From the NCBI GenBank assembly GCA_017630395.1, contig JAGBVI010000064.1:1-64000 (forward strand): a stretch of DNA of 64,000 nt. The letters are read 5' to 3'. Below the pieces are notes generated by a model, which was given only the letters and a program-made list of their open reading frames with translations, searched no databases and had not been told where the DNA came from. Made by a program: the position numbers and the translations under genes. This document shows positions 18,164-27,276 of the stretch, piece by piece. How positions within the stretch are numbered: position 1 is the first letter of the stretch; every line of letters begins with the position of its first letter. This stretch comes from Paludibacteraceae bacterium (GTDB lineage: Bacteria > Bacteroidota > Bacteroidia > Bacteroidales > Paludibacteraceae).

Positions 18164-18958
18164 ATGAAGGCTTTTGACTTTTCTTATGATGATAAAAATT
18201 TAAGTGATTTTGGTTTTATTATTGCTAATTTTGATGAAAAGGGTTTAGAGACTATTGACGGTGCAGAAATTACATTTAACACCATATCAAGTCTTGGTGG
18301 TTTAAGAAATTATCTAATTTCAACTCAGTATGATAACTGCCTCGAAATCACAATGCAAATTGCAAAATATTCATGTTCTACTGACATACAAGAAATTTCG
18401 TCTACTGAATTTAGAGAAATTTCAAGATGGCTTAATAGGAAGAAATTCTTGAAGTTTAAAATATTAGACGAGAATCATATCGACCTTTATTATATGGCAA
18501 GTATTATTAGTATAAACAGAATAGAATTAGATGGTCGTTTAATGGGATTAGAATTAAATATTATCACTAACTCCCCTCACGCTTTTAAAGAACCAAGATT
18601 AATCACTATAACCAATACGAAAGTAAATGGGAAACATTCTATTAACGATATTTCTCATGAAGAAGGCTATATTTATCCTCATTTAGAAATCACGATATCG
18701 CAAGATGGTGATTTAAATATATATAATGCCATTGAAGATAGAAATACGTATATTAAAAATTGTGTTGCTGGTGAAGTCATTACAATGGATTATCCTATTA
18801 TAAGTTCTTCTATTTCATCTCATAATATACAAAACGACTTTAATTGGAATTTCTTTAGAGTGGCGAACACTTTTGAGAATAGTAGAAATGATTTGACCAT
18901 CTCTCTTCCCTGTTCTATCAAAATAGAATATTCTCCTATTGTTAAAGTCGGTTTATAA
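18164..18958 (+). CDS. Distal tail protein (Dit)
   Basis: A 264-residue protein placed directly after the tape measure block and before the hub, the standard Dit position in Gram-positive siphoviruses. The N-terminal part has the Dit-type pattern: the chain begins with FDFSYDDKNLSDFGFI and continues through GAEITFNTISSLGG and REISRWLNRKKFLKFKI, with the IITNSPHAFKEP end typical of the N-terminal Dit domain, followed by a beta-rich C-terminal domain. Dit forms a hexameric ring linking tube and baseplate. AGAAAGAAGGTGATG precedes the ATG. It ends 11 bases before the next gene. Confidence 0.85.
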   Translation: MKAFDFSYDDKNLSDFGFIIANFDEKGLETIDGAEITFNTISSLGGLRNYLISTQYDNCLEITMQIAKYSCSTDIQEISSTEFREISRWLNRKKFLKFKILDENHIDLYYMASIISINRIELDGRLMGLELNIITNSPHAFKEPRLITITNTKVNGKHSINDISHEEGYIYPHLEITISQDGDLNIYNAIEDRNTYIKNCVAGEVITMDYPIISSSISSHNIQNDFNWNFFRVANTFENSRNDLTISLPCSIKIEYSPIVKVGL

Positions 18959-18969
18959 GAGGTGGTATT

Positions 18970-21900
18970 ATGGCAATTGATATTAAATTTGATTTAGCAA
19001 GAAATCCAGAACCACCTACTATAATTTTAGCTAATCGTAATGGCAATAAATTAGGACAATTAAAAGTTAATGAAGACAGTATTGACTTAATTGATAAATT
19101 CAATGATGCTTCCGAAATCTCTTTTACAGTCAATAAATATATTGATGGTAAACTTACTCCCTTGTGGGATAAATTGCTTGATTTTAAATTGATTTACTGT
19201 AAAGAATGGGATTTATGGTTTGAAGCAACAGTTGAACTTGATGAAGAAACTGAAAGTGTTAAAACTGTATTCTGTACTCAGTTAGGTCAGGCAGAATTGT
19301 CTCAAATAATGCTTTATAATGTTGAAATCAATACAGAAGAAGATATTGAAAGAGACGATTATAAAATTAGCATTTTATATGATAAAGAAAATCCCAAAGC
19401 TTCTATATTAAATAGAATGTTAGAGAAAGCTCCTCATTATTCTATTGCTTATGTAGACCCTACTATTGCCAAAATACAAAGAACCTTCTCTTTTGATGGG
19501 ACTTCTATATGTGATGCTTTTAAAGAAGTTGCAGAAGAAATAGGATGTTTGTTTGTATATAATTCTAATTCGGATGAAGATGGAAAAATTCAAAGAACTA
19601 TATCTGTTTATGATTTACAACAAAATTGTAATGGTTGTGGTCATAGAGGCGATTTTACCGAGCATTGTCCCAAATGTAATAGTACAGATATAAATTGTAA
19701 TGAAACTGTTTTTAAGGATACCCTTATCTTTGTCACATCTGACGAATTGGCTTCTAAAGGCATTGAATTAAAGACCGATACAGATGCTGTAAAAAATTGC
19801 TTTAAACTTGAGGCTGGTGACGATTTAATGACCGCCACCATTCGTAACTGTAATCCAAATGGCACAGATTATATTTGGTATTTTTCAGATGCAGTCAAAG
19901 AAGATATGACTGAAGAGTTGGCTGAAAAAATAGAATCATATAGTGCTCAGTATAGTGATTATTATAAAAATTATGAATCTGACATAGACGAAAATTCAAT
20001 AAGTGAATATAATACTCTCGTAGATAAGTATTCCAAATATAACGAAGATTTACAGAAGATAACTTCTCCAATTGTAGGTTATCCAAATCTGATGAATGCT
20101 TATTACAATACTATTGATTTAGCATTATATCTTGAGTCTGGTCTTATGCCTAATGTCGAAATGAGTGAGACAAGTGCAGTTGAGCAAGCATCTTTGTTAA
20201 GAACCGCAACCCTCTCTCCTGTTGCTGTAGATACCGATTATGTAGAAGCTATATCTTTGTCAACGGCTAATAGTGCTATTTTGTCTATGGCTAAGATTGT
20301 TGTCAAGCCTACATATAAAGTAGAAATAAATACAGCTACTATTTCTGATGTTGAAGATGGAAAACTATGGAAAGGTGATTTTTGTATAACCAACTATTCT
20401 GATGAAGATGATACAGCTATCAGCGAAGTCATTATAGTAAAAGTTAATAATGATACAGAAACATTTATAAAACAAAAGATAGACAAATCATTAAATAAAG
20501 ATAATACAGATGATTTAAGTATATCTGGTTTATTTAAAAAGGATTATGATGAATTTTGTGTTGAATTAAAAAAATATGCATTGAACCCTTTAAAGAGTTT
20601 TTATGATGCTTGTGATTCTTGCCTTAATATTTTAATAGACCAAGGAGCAGCAGATAAAAATATAAGTCCAGATTTATATGAAGGTTTATACAAACCTTAT
20701 TATGATAAGTCTTCTGCTATTACCAAAGAAATAAAGCTTAGAGAAGAAGAAATTGCGGTTATTGAAGGTGTATATGATAAAACTGATGAAAATAATCCAA
20801 TTTTAATCACCAAAGGATTACAACAATGTATTGAAGAGCATAGAAATAAAATTCAAGATGCCCTTGATTTTGAGAAATATTTAGGCGAAAATTTGTGGCT
20901 TGAGTTTTGTGCCTATCGTAGAGAAGATACATATTCAAATGACAATTATATTTCTGATGGATTAAATAATGCAGAGTTGTTTAAAAAAGCATCGGAATTT
21001 TATGAAGTTGCCCAAAATGAAATCTATAAATCATCTGAGTTGCAACATTCTATTTCGACAAGTTTAAATAATTTATTAGCTATTGATAAATTTAAGATTT
21101 TGGTCGATTCTTTTAATGTTGGTAATTGGATACGAGTTCAAGTTGATGACAAAGTATTTAAGCTTAGACTGCTTGAATATGAGATAGATTTTGGCAACTT
21201 TGATAATATCCCTGTTGAATTTTCAGATGTAACTAAAATTAAAAATGGAATTACGGATTTAGAAAGTGTTTTTTCTCAAGCTTCTTCTATGGCTACATCT
21301 TATAATACAGTTCAAAGACAAGCAGAGCAAGGAGAAAAAGGTAACAATATAGTCAATCATTGGGTAGAAAAAGGATTAGATGCTACTAATACTAGAATTA
21401 TTGGTGGAGCAGATAACCAAACACAAAGCTGGGATAAGCATGGAATGCTGTTTAAGAAATATGATTCCATTACCGATACTTATGAAGATACTCAATTAAA
21501 AATTATTAATTCTACCCTTGCCATTACCGATGATAATTGGGAAACTGTTAAAACAGCGGTTGGTGCATATTATTATTATCATCCAGCAACAGGAAAATTA
21601 ACTAAAGCTTATGGTGTTAATGCAGAAACACTTGTAGGCAAATTAATTCTTGGTGAACAACTTGGTATTTATAATGAGAGTGGTAGTTTATCATTTGATA
21701 ACAAAGGTTTCATTGTCGCTGACAGAAATAATAAAAACTCGTTTAGAGTTGACCCGAATTCTGATGTGTTGGTAGCCATTAATAATGGAATCGAAGATGT
21801 ATTTTATATTGATAGTAACGGTAAGTTACATATTACTGGTGATGGCGCTGGTTTGGAGATTTCTGAAAGTACTACCATTACAGATTTAAGTTCTAAAATT

Positions 21901-22311
21901 GACCAAAAGGTTTCGTATGATGATTTGACTACTTCTGGAAAAACAATGATTAATGGAGATAACATTACCACTGGTACACTGAATGCCAACAATGTCAATA
22001 TAGTTGGCACATTAAAATCTAATAATATTAATATGTCTGGTACATTTACTGTTTATGACCAATCTATGTACAAAGGCGGATATATTGGATATATGCTTGG
22101 TGAGTCAGATGAAGGGCAAACTAAAGGCATAGGTGTTTCTAATGGTGAGGGAGATTGCTATGCCGTGGCTACAGATGCTGGTGTTAGATTACAAGCTGGA
22201 GATTATTCAATTTTTATAGCTTCAAATGGAGTTGCTGAAATCACGGCAACCAATGTAACTATTAACGGCAATTTGACTGTTAACGGTACTCTTACTCACA
22301 ATAACACATAA
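18970..22311 (+). CDS. Tail hub / tail-associated (Tal-like) protein with zinc ribbon
   Basis: A 1,113-residue protein immediately downstream of Dit, the usual place of the tail hub or Tal protein that plugs the tail tip. The N-terminal 380 residues resemble the hub fold (an early EISFTV segment, then an R-T-F-S-F-D-G-T-S region). Residues about 219-240 contain CNGCGH and CPKCNST, a C-x2-C/C-x2-C zinc ribbon inserted in the hub domain, which I consider unusual. The middle (about 380-700) is helical. The last 400 residues are beta-rich, with triangular-helix-like repeats (GTLNANNVNIVGTL and following) suggesting a fibre-like tip. No peptidase motif could be identified. Confidence 0.75.
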   Translation: MAIDIKFDLARNPEPPTIILANRNGNKLGQLKVNEDSIDLIDKFNDASEISFTVNKYIDGKLTPLWDKLLDFKLIYCKEWDLWFEATVELDEETESVKTVFCTQLGQAELSQIMLYNVEINTEEDIERDDYKISILYDKENPKASILNRMLEKAPHYSIAYVDPTIAKIQRTFSFDGTSICDAFKEVAEEIGCLFVYNSNSDEDGKIQRTISVYDLQQNCNGCGHRGDFTEHCPKCNSTDINCNETVFKDTLIFVTSDELASKGIELKTDTDAVKNCFKLEAGDDLMTATIRNCNPNGTDYIWYFSDAVKEDMTEELAEKIESYSAQYSDYYKNYESDIDENSISEYNTLVDKYSKYNEDLQKITSPIVGYPNLMNAYYNTIDLALYLESGLMPNVEMSETSAVEQASLLRTATLSPVAVDTDYVEAISLSTANSAILSMAKIVVKPTYKVEINTATISDVEDGKLWKGDFCITNYSDEDDTAISEVIIVKVNNDTETFIKQKIDKSLNKDNTDDLSISGLFKKDYDEFCVELKKYALNPLKSFYDACDSCLNILIDQGAADKNISPDLYEGLYKPYYDKSSAITKEIKLREEEIAVIEGVYDKTDENNPILITKGLQQCIEEHRNKIQDALDFEKYLGENLWLEFCAYRREDTYSNDNYISDGLNNAELFKKASEFYEVAQNEIYKSSELQHSISTSLNNLLAIDKFKILVDSFNVGNWIRVQVDDKVFKLRLLEYEIDFGNFDNIPVEFSDVTKIKNGITDLESVFSQASSMATSYNTVQRQAEQGEKGNNIVNHWVEKGLDATNTRIIGGADNQTQSWDKHGMLFKKYDSITDTYEDTQLKIINSTLAITDDNWETVKTAVGAYYYYHPATGKLTKAYGVNAETLVGKLILGEQLGIYNESGSLSFDNKGFIVADRNNKNSFRVDPNSDVLVAINNGIEDVFYIDSNGKLHITGDGAGLEISESTTITDLSSKIDQKVSYDDLTTSGKTMINGDNITTGTLNANNVNIVGTLKSNNINMSGTFTVYDQSMYKGGYIGYMLGESDEGQTKGIGVSNGEGDCYAVATDAGVRLQAGDYSIFIASNGVAEITATNVTINGNLTVNGTLTHNNT

Positions 22312-22341
22312 ATATAGATATTCCATTTATGAGGTAAATAT

Positions 22342-22605
22342 ATGAATGAAAATAATCAATTAATAAAGCCTATCACATTGGAAAGAGAAGAATTAATAGA
22401 TGGTTTTGCTAAATTAATAAATGGTTCTTCTCTTCCTTTTTTTGTTGTTGAAGATATATTGAAAAATTTCTTAAATGAAGTTCATATTGCAAGTCAGCAT
22501 CAAATAGAAGTAGATAAACAAAAATATTATAAAAGTATTTCAAAAATGCAAATGCAACTATCCAAAGATATAAGCTTGGAAGGTGATACCAATGAATCAA
22601 AATAA
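22342..22605 (+). CDS. Small hypothetical protein
   Basis: An 87-residue helical protein with no recognised domain. A TGAGG site lies before the ATG. Its 3' end overlaps the next gene, which starts at 22592, so the two are translationally coupled. Context (hub upstream, membrane proteins and holin downstream) suggests a structural or lysis accessory role only by neighbourhood. Confidence 0.6.
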   Translation: MNENNQLIKPITLEREELIDGFAKLINGSSLPFFVVEDILKNFLNEVHIASQHQIEVDKQKYYKSISKMQMQLSKDISLEGDTNESK

Positions 22606-22981
22606 AAAGAAAAAGGGGTTTAGCAAAAAGCTGTTAATAGCTGATTATGTAATAGCCGTCATTCTCGTAGCAGTGTTTTTTATTTGTACATATATCAATG
22701 GCACTTACACTATGGATACCACAGACAAATTAATTGAAATGGGAACAGATGTATCTACGATTACTATCACTCCTCCATTCGATTTGAATGTATTTGGTAT
22801 ATTTCTTAGTACTTGGATTGTTCAACTTGGTTTGTCTAGTGGTGCTTATTATATGATGGCTAAGAGCGAACATAAGATTGAACTCCCTATGGCACTTGTT
22901 AATGACTTGCCACAAGATATAAAAGACCAAGTTGATATGACTCAGATTATTACAACTGTACTCAGTAGTACAGACAATTAA
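22592..22981 (+). CDS. Two-transmembrane small protein (holin-like or lysis accessory)
   Basis: About 129 residues. After a short Lys-rich N-terminus (NQNKKKKGFSKK) come two clear membrane segments, LLIADYVIAVILVAVFFIC (about 15-34) and VFGIFLSTWIVQLGLSSGAY (about 65-88), and a polar C-terminus. The ATG at 22592 is chosen because GGAAGGTGA lies just before it; a GTG at 22583 is part of that site. It directly precedes an LLH-type holin gene, so it may be a second holin or antiholin, but small membrane proteins of this type are common in Clostridia phages without a proven role. Confidence 0.6.
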   Translation: MNQNKKKKGFSKKLLIADYVIAVILVAVFFICTYINGTYTMDTTDKLIEMGTDVSTITITPPFDLNVFGIFLSTWIVQLGLSSGAYYMMAKSEHKIELPMALVNDLPQDIKDQVDMTQIITTVLSSTDN

Positions 22982-22998
22982 GATTGGAGAAATGAATT

Positions 22999-23316
22999 AT
23001 GAATGAAATTTGGTTTAAGTTGATTTTATCTTTAATTCCAGTATTAAGTATAATTATTACTGGGTTTATTGTTCCTCTCATTAAAGAAAAAATTGGTTAT
23101 GAGAAACTTGTGAAATATGAAGAATGGGCGACCCAAGCTGTACAGGCAGCCGAATTATTATTTAATGAACGAGGCATGGGTAAGACAAAGAAAGAATATG
23201 TTGTAAATTTTTTAAATGAAATATTTAATAAAAAGAAGATTGTTATTACGCCCGAACAGATTGAAGTTCTTATCGAATCTGCGGTTAAGCAGATGAAGTT
23301 AAGTGAAATAAATTAA
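22999..23316 (+). CDS. Phage holin, LLH family
   Basis: A 105-residue protein with one N-terminal membrane segment (WFKLILSLIPVLSIIITGFIV split across residues 4-24), then a basic linker and the conserved cytoplasmic-type part of LLH holins: YEEWATQAVQAAELLF, GKTKKEYVVNFLNEI and ITPEQIEVLIESAVKQM. LLH-type holins permeabilise the membrane so that endolysin reaches the wall. It directly precedes the amidase gene, which supports the call strongly. Confidence 0.88.
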   Translation: MNEIWFKLILSLIPVLSIIITGFIVPLIKEKIGYEKLVKYEEWATQAVQAAELLFNERGMGKTKKEYVVNFLNEIFNKKKIVITPEQIEVLIESAVKQMKLSEIN

Positions 23317-23368
23317 GTGAATTATATGTTGTATAGTTTGTGTTTATTAAAACGAGGAGGTAATTATT

Positions 23369-24397
23369 ATGGCATATACAAACAGTAGTTTAATAACTTA
23401 TAAAAATATTACAAAGAATAGAACAAGTCCAAGATATCATGTGATTGATACAATTACAATCCATTGTTATGTAGGTCAAGTAACTGCAAAGCAAGGATGC
23501 GATTATTTTGCGACAACTAATAGACAATGTTCTTCTAACTATGTTGTTGGTTACGATGGCTCTATTGGTTTGAGCGTCGAAGAGAAAGACAGAGCTTGGA
23601 CTTCTAGTAGTGCTTCAAACGATAATAGAGCGGTTACTATTGAAGTAGCTTGCGACCCTACATATCCTTATGCCGTAACTGACAAAGCAATGACTGCTCT
23701 TATTAATTTGGTGGCAGACATTTGTAAGAGAAATAATATTAAGGAGCTTAAGTGGAAGGCTGATAAATCTTTGATTGGTCAAGTAGGTAAGCAGAATATG
23801 ACCGTTCATCGTTGGTTTGCGGCAACAGCTTGCCCAGGTGATTATTTGTATAATAAGCATTCTTATATTGCAGAGCAAGTGAATAAGAAGCTCAATGCAG
23901 TTTCTACTGTAAAATATTCATCAGACATTAAAAGTTTAGTTGATAAGGGAATTATTAATAGTCCTGATTATTGGATGGCACAACAGAATAATTTGAATTA
24001 TTTGAAGGCATTGTTGAATAAGCTTGCAAAGGCTTCTCAATCAAAGAAGGTTAACTCTTTTGGTAATGTTAGAGATGCTATTAATCATTTGGTTAAGTGC
24101 AAAGTAATTGACACTCCTACATATTGGATGAATAATTATAAGAAGATAAAGTATCTTGATAATCTTTTGATTTCAGCAGCTAATCATATTCAATTTGATT
24201 ATTTGGTTCAAGTAACAGCAAGTTCATTAAACATCCGTAAGGGTGCTGGAACAAATTATGCTGTTGTAGACACTATTACTAATAAAGGTATTTATACTAT
24301 TGTTGAAGAGTCAAAGGGTTCTGGTTCATCTAAAGGTTGGGGAAAATTAAAATCAGGCGCTGGATGGATTAGCTTGGATTTCGTTAAAAAAATTTAA
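23369..24397 (+). CDS. Endolysin: N-acetylmuramoyl-L-alanine amidase with SH3 domain
   Basis: A 342-residue amidase_2-type endolysin. Residues about 1-175 are the catalytic domain, with the first zinc His in ITIHCYVG and the second zinc His, plus the acidic/cysteine ligand region, in TVHRWFAATACPG. It cleaves the bond between MurNAc and the peptide stem. A helical linker of two repeated motifs (YWMAQQNNLNYLKALLNK and YWMNNYKKIKYLDNLL) follows, and residues about 265-342 form an SH3b wall-binding domain (SSLNIRKGAGTNYAVV to GAGWISLDFVKKI). No signal peptide, so it depends on the adjacent holin. GAGGAGG precedes the ATG. Confidence 0.93.
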   Translation: MAYTNSSLITYKNITKNRTSPRYHVIDTITIHCYVGQVTAKQGCDYFATTNRQCSSNYVVGYDGSIGLSVEEKDRAWTSSSASNDNRAVTIEVACDPTYPYAVTDKAMTALINLVADICKRNNIKELKWKADKSLIGQVGKQNMTVHRWFAATACPGDYLYNKHSYIAEQVNKKLNAVSTVKYSSDIKSLVDKGIINSPDYWMAQQNNLNYLKALLNKLAKASQSKKVNSFGNVRDAINHLVKCKVIDTPTYWMNNYKKIKYLDNLLISAANHIQFDYLVQVTASSLNIRKGAGTNYAVVDTITNKGIYTIVEESKGSGSSKGWGKLKSGAGWISLDFVKKI

Positions 24398-24413
24398 TAA
24401 CTAATAAAGTTAT

Positions 24414-24485
24414 ACATAGAGGAAGTATATCTTACATCTTCCTCTATGTTATTTAAGGACATCTCTGTTTCCAAGAGTGTCTTTT
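24414..24485 (+). terminator. Terminator region after lysis cassette
   Basis: A perfect 12-bp stem (24414-24425 ACATAGAGGAAG with 24438-24449) is followed by TATTT. A second, weaker hairpin (about 24459-24480) ends in TCTTTTGAGTTT. The pair closes the hub/lysis block. Confidence 0.65.
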
Positions 24486-24518
24486 GAGTTTAAATGAAAG
24501 GATGGTCGTGGATGTGAG

Positions 24519-25169
24519 ATGGATGAGTTGAAACAATTAGGACAAATAGATTGGTGGTATGTGTTACTTGCTGTTGTAATCTTACTTGTTGTTGTGAGAT
24601 TTGTATGGTCGTTGCTTGATTGGATTGTCGGAAAACTTGGAATTGAAACTAAAAAATCAAGAGAGAGACGAGAGCAAAAAGAAACACTGGAAGCCACTGC
24701 AAAATTGGCAAAAACAACTGCCGAAAATTTAGATAAACTTCAAAAAAAGCATTGTAAAGACGAAGAGGAATTTAGGAACAATCTTAATAATTATATGACA
24801 GAGAGTCGTAAAGACCGTAAGGCTCTTCATGAAGAAATGACTAAGTATAATGAAAACAGAATTAAAGATAGAAAGCAAAGTCTTGAAATTCAAAAAGAAT
24901 TAAAAGATTCTATCTCTGCTAGAGATGTGCAAATTGAGTCTTTAATTGCTGCTAATAAGGAAATGTTAGCAGAAAAAATTAATGAAAAATATAAATATTA
25001 CATTTCTATTGGAGGTATTCCAGAAGACGAATATGATGAATTTGTATCAATGCATAAAGCCTATAACGGTGTTGGCGGAAATCATCATGGCGATGCAAAA
25101 TATCAGTATTGCGTTGACCATCTTCCAATAATTCCTGTAGAAACTAAATTGGTTTATCATGATGAATGA
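24519..25169 (+). CDS. Membrane-anchored coiled-coil protein
   Basis: A 216-residue protein with an N-terminal anchor: short MDELKQLGQIDWW segment, then a hydrophobic helix of about 20 residues (VLLAVVILLVVVRFVWSLL), then a highly charged coiled coil (about 45-150) and a small C-terminal domain (EKYKYYISIGGIPEDEYDEF). This layout is common in Clostridia phages near lysis or baseplate genes, but its role is not known to me; a spanin-like or superinfection role would be guesswork. The nearest AAAGGA is more than 15 bases before the ATG, so initiation is weak, and no better in-frame start exists. Confidence 0.7.
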   Translation: MDELKQLGQIDWWYVLLAVVILLVVVRFVWSLLDWIVGKLGIETKKSRERREQKETLEATAKLAKTTAENLDKLQKKHCKDEEEFRNNLNNYMTESRKDRKALHEEMTKYNENRIKDRKQSLEIQKELKDSISARDVQIESLIAANKEMLAEKINEKYKYYISIGGIPEDEYDEFVSMHKAYNGVGGNHHGDAKYQYCVDHLPIIPVETKLVYHDE

Positions 25170-25186
25170 TAAGGTGGTGATTAAAG

Positions 25187-26455
25187 ATGGCTTTGCAGAC
25201 TATTACAAATATAGATATTGATTTTTATGATAAAAAATATATTTTAATCAATGCAAAACAATATGATAAAAAATCAAGATTTCTTTCAATAACTTGTTAT
25301 AATCATGGCGAACTTTATCCCATTAATATCAATGAACATTCTGCCTATATAAGATATAAAAAACCAGATAATAATAGCGTTTTAAATTTTTGCGACATAG
25401 ACCGTAAGGGGAAGGTTTTAGTAGAACTTACCGAACAAATGCTTGCTTCCGATGGCATATCTTATGTAGATTTGGTGATTGTAAATAAAGGGAGTGCTAG
25501 TGTAGATACTGAAACTGGCGAAATTATTACAATAGATAATGCGTCAATTTTGTCTACAATGACATTCTGTATCGATGTATCAGAAACGGCTGTTAATAAT
25601 TCGGAAATTGAATCTTCATATGAATTTAATGGGCTTAATACAGCGTTGGAAAAGGCTGAGGCTGAATACAAAGAGGTTATTCAGTTGTCAAAATCATACG
25701 CAATGGGAAATGCTGGCGGCATTAGAGAAAATGAGGATATCGATAACTCCAAATATTATTATGAACAATCTAAAAGTAATGCTAAAAATACTGAATCTTA
25801 TATGAATGCGGCTTCAGATAGTGCAACTGCTGCGAGTAATAGTGCTTCTGAAGCAAATACTTCAGCACAAAATGCACAAACATATATGAATCAAGCAAAT
25901 ACATATATGGAGAACGCACAGACAAGTGCCGATGAGTCTGAAGCAAGTGCAAACTCTGCATTAAAAAGCGAAACTAATGCTTCTAAGAGTGCATCTGATG
26001 CTCAGAGTAGTATGGCATCTGCATCTTCTTCTGCTACTTCTGCTTTAGAAAGTGCGTCAGAAGCAGAAAATTATGCTCTTCAAACTGAAGCGATAGTCAA
26101 TAGCTTAAATGGCGCTTTTTTGCCAAAAGCAACTATTCCATTTTCTGAATTGGCAGAATTAAGAACGAGTGGCGTTGTTGGTGTCGGATATTTATATAAT
26201 ATTAGCAATGATTTTACTACGGATGACACATTTAATACGGGTGCTGGTGTTCACTATTCTGCTGGTACGAATGTTTATTACACGGTAGATGGTACTTGGG
26301 ATTGTTTAACGGGAATGACTGTTGCTGGAGTTAAAGGCGACAATGAAACAATTTATAGAAAAGGTAATGTAAATTTAACTGCTAAAAATGTTGGTGCTAT
26401 TCCAACTACGGATATAGCAACTGTTGATGAAGTGACAAGTTATTTAGGAATTTAA
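25187..26455 (+). CDS. BppU-like baseplate upper protein with Ala/Ser repeat stalk
   Basis: A 422-residue protein. The N-terminal 150 residues are beta-rich and resemble BppU/DUF2479-type baseplate domains, which fix receptor-binding proteins to the baseplate. Residues about 150-310 are an Ala/Ser/Glu-rich heptad stalk (repeated SASEANTSAQNAQTY-type units) and the C-terminus is a small beta domain followed by the tag DIATVDEVTSYLGI. The same C-terminal tag occurs in the 144-residue protein at 45674. AAGGTGGTGA precedes the ATG. Confidence 0.7.
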   Translation: MALQTITNIDIDFYDKKYILINAKQYDKKSRFLSITCYNHGELYPININEHSAYIRYKKPDNNSVLNFCDIDRKGKVLVELTEQMLASDGISYVDLVIVNKGSASVDTETGEIITIDNASILSTMTFCIDVSETAVNNSEIESSYEFNGLNTALEKAEAEYKEVIQLSKSYAMGNAGGIRENEDIDNSKYYYEQSKSNAKNTESYMNAASDSATAASNSASEANTSAQNAQTYMNQANTYMENAQTSADESEASANSALKSETNASKSASDAQSSMASASSSATSALESASEAENYALQTEAIVNSLNGAFLPKATIPFSELAELRTSGVVGVGYLYNISNDFTTDDTFNTGAGVHYSAGTNVYYTVDGTWDCLTGMTVAGVKGDNETIYRKGNVNLTAKNVGAIPTTDIATVDEVTSYLGI

Positions 26456-26471
26456 TAAGGAGGTGATTTTC

Positions 26472-27218
26472 ATGGCTTATGTAATTTTAGTTAATAATGA
26501 TAATTCGCTTTATGGTTCACAAAAAGAGAAGATTATTCAAAGAGAAAAATTATTCAATAAATTATGGTTTTTGGTCGCACCACATTATAACGGATTTGAT
26601 ATGTCTAAATGCACTGTTACAATGCGTTATTTACTTCCAATTAGCAGAGAATTTAGGACTGAAACTTTGATACTTTCAGAAGAAAGATATGAAAACTATT
26701 TGAAATATGTTCTTCCTATTGATACTAATTTAACAAAGGAATGGGGAGATATAGAGTTAAATCTTACATTTACACTGTTGGATGATGAAGATGCTACGCA
26801 ACATGTAAGAAAGACTACGAACTGCATTTTGAAAATTACGCCCATTCCTGATTGGGATAGTATTGTTCCTGACCCTGCTCTTTCGGCTATTGACCAGAGA
26901 ATAATTAAGCAAGATGCACAGATTAAAGCTCTGAAGAAGTTAGCGAATGCACTTGATAGCAATCAAGTAGATAATCTTATCTATAACGATAAAGAAGAGA
27001 CCCTTCAGCTTTCTGCGAAAGGTGTTGGCGTTGGAAGTAAAGTTTCTGTTAGAGATATGCTTGATGACGGAACGCCTGTGGTCGATTTAGATTCTAATGT
27101 CGATGGTAATCCAGACAATCCAGATAATGAAGACGGAAGCGGCTCTAATAATTGTGATTGTGATTGCGATTGCAATTGCAAAGATAATGAAGATGATTAT
27201 AATATTGTCGAATTTTAA
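26472..27218 (+). CDS. Baseplate/tail protein with Asp-Cys-rich C-terminus
   Basis: About 248 residues. The start at 26472 is supported by AAGGAGGTGA at 26457-26466; the earlier GTG is part of that site. The N-terminal 130 residues are beta-rich and similar in style to the BppU-type domain of the upstream gene. The C-terminus has an acidic linker (NPDNPDNEDGSG), then CDCDCDCNC and ends in NIVEF, an ending shared with the protein at 35069 (VVEF). The alternating Cys-Asp run could bind metal or form disulfides. Placed between a BppU-like protein and a giant adhesin. Confidence 0.6.
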   Translation: MAYVILVNNDNSLYGSQKEKIIQREKLFNKLWFLVAPHYNGFDMSKCTVTMRYLLPISREFRTETLILSEERYENYLKYVLPIDTNLTKEWGDIELNLTFTLLDDEDATQHVRKTTNCILKITPIPDWDSIVPDPALSAIDQRIIKQDAQIKALKKLANALDSNQVDNLIYNDKEETLQLSAKGVGVGSKVSVRDMLDDGTPVVDLDSNVDGNPDNPDNEDGSGSNNCDCDCDCNCKDNEDDYNIVEF

Positions 27219-27276
27219 AAAATAAATATATAGAATTAGAGGACTATGATTTGTCCTCTGGGAAAGGAGGACAAAT

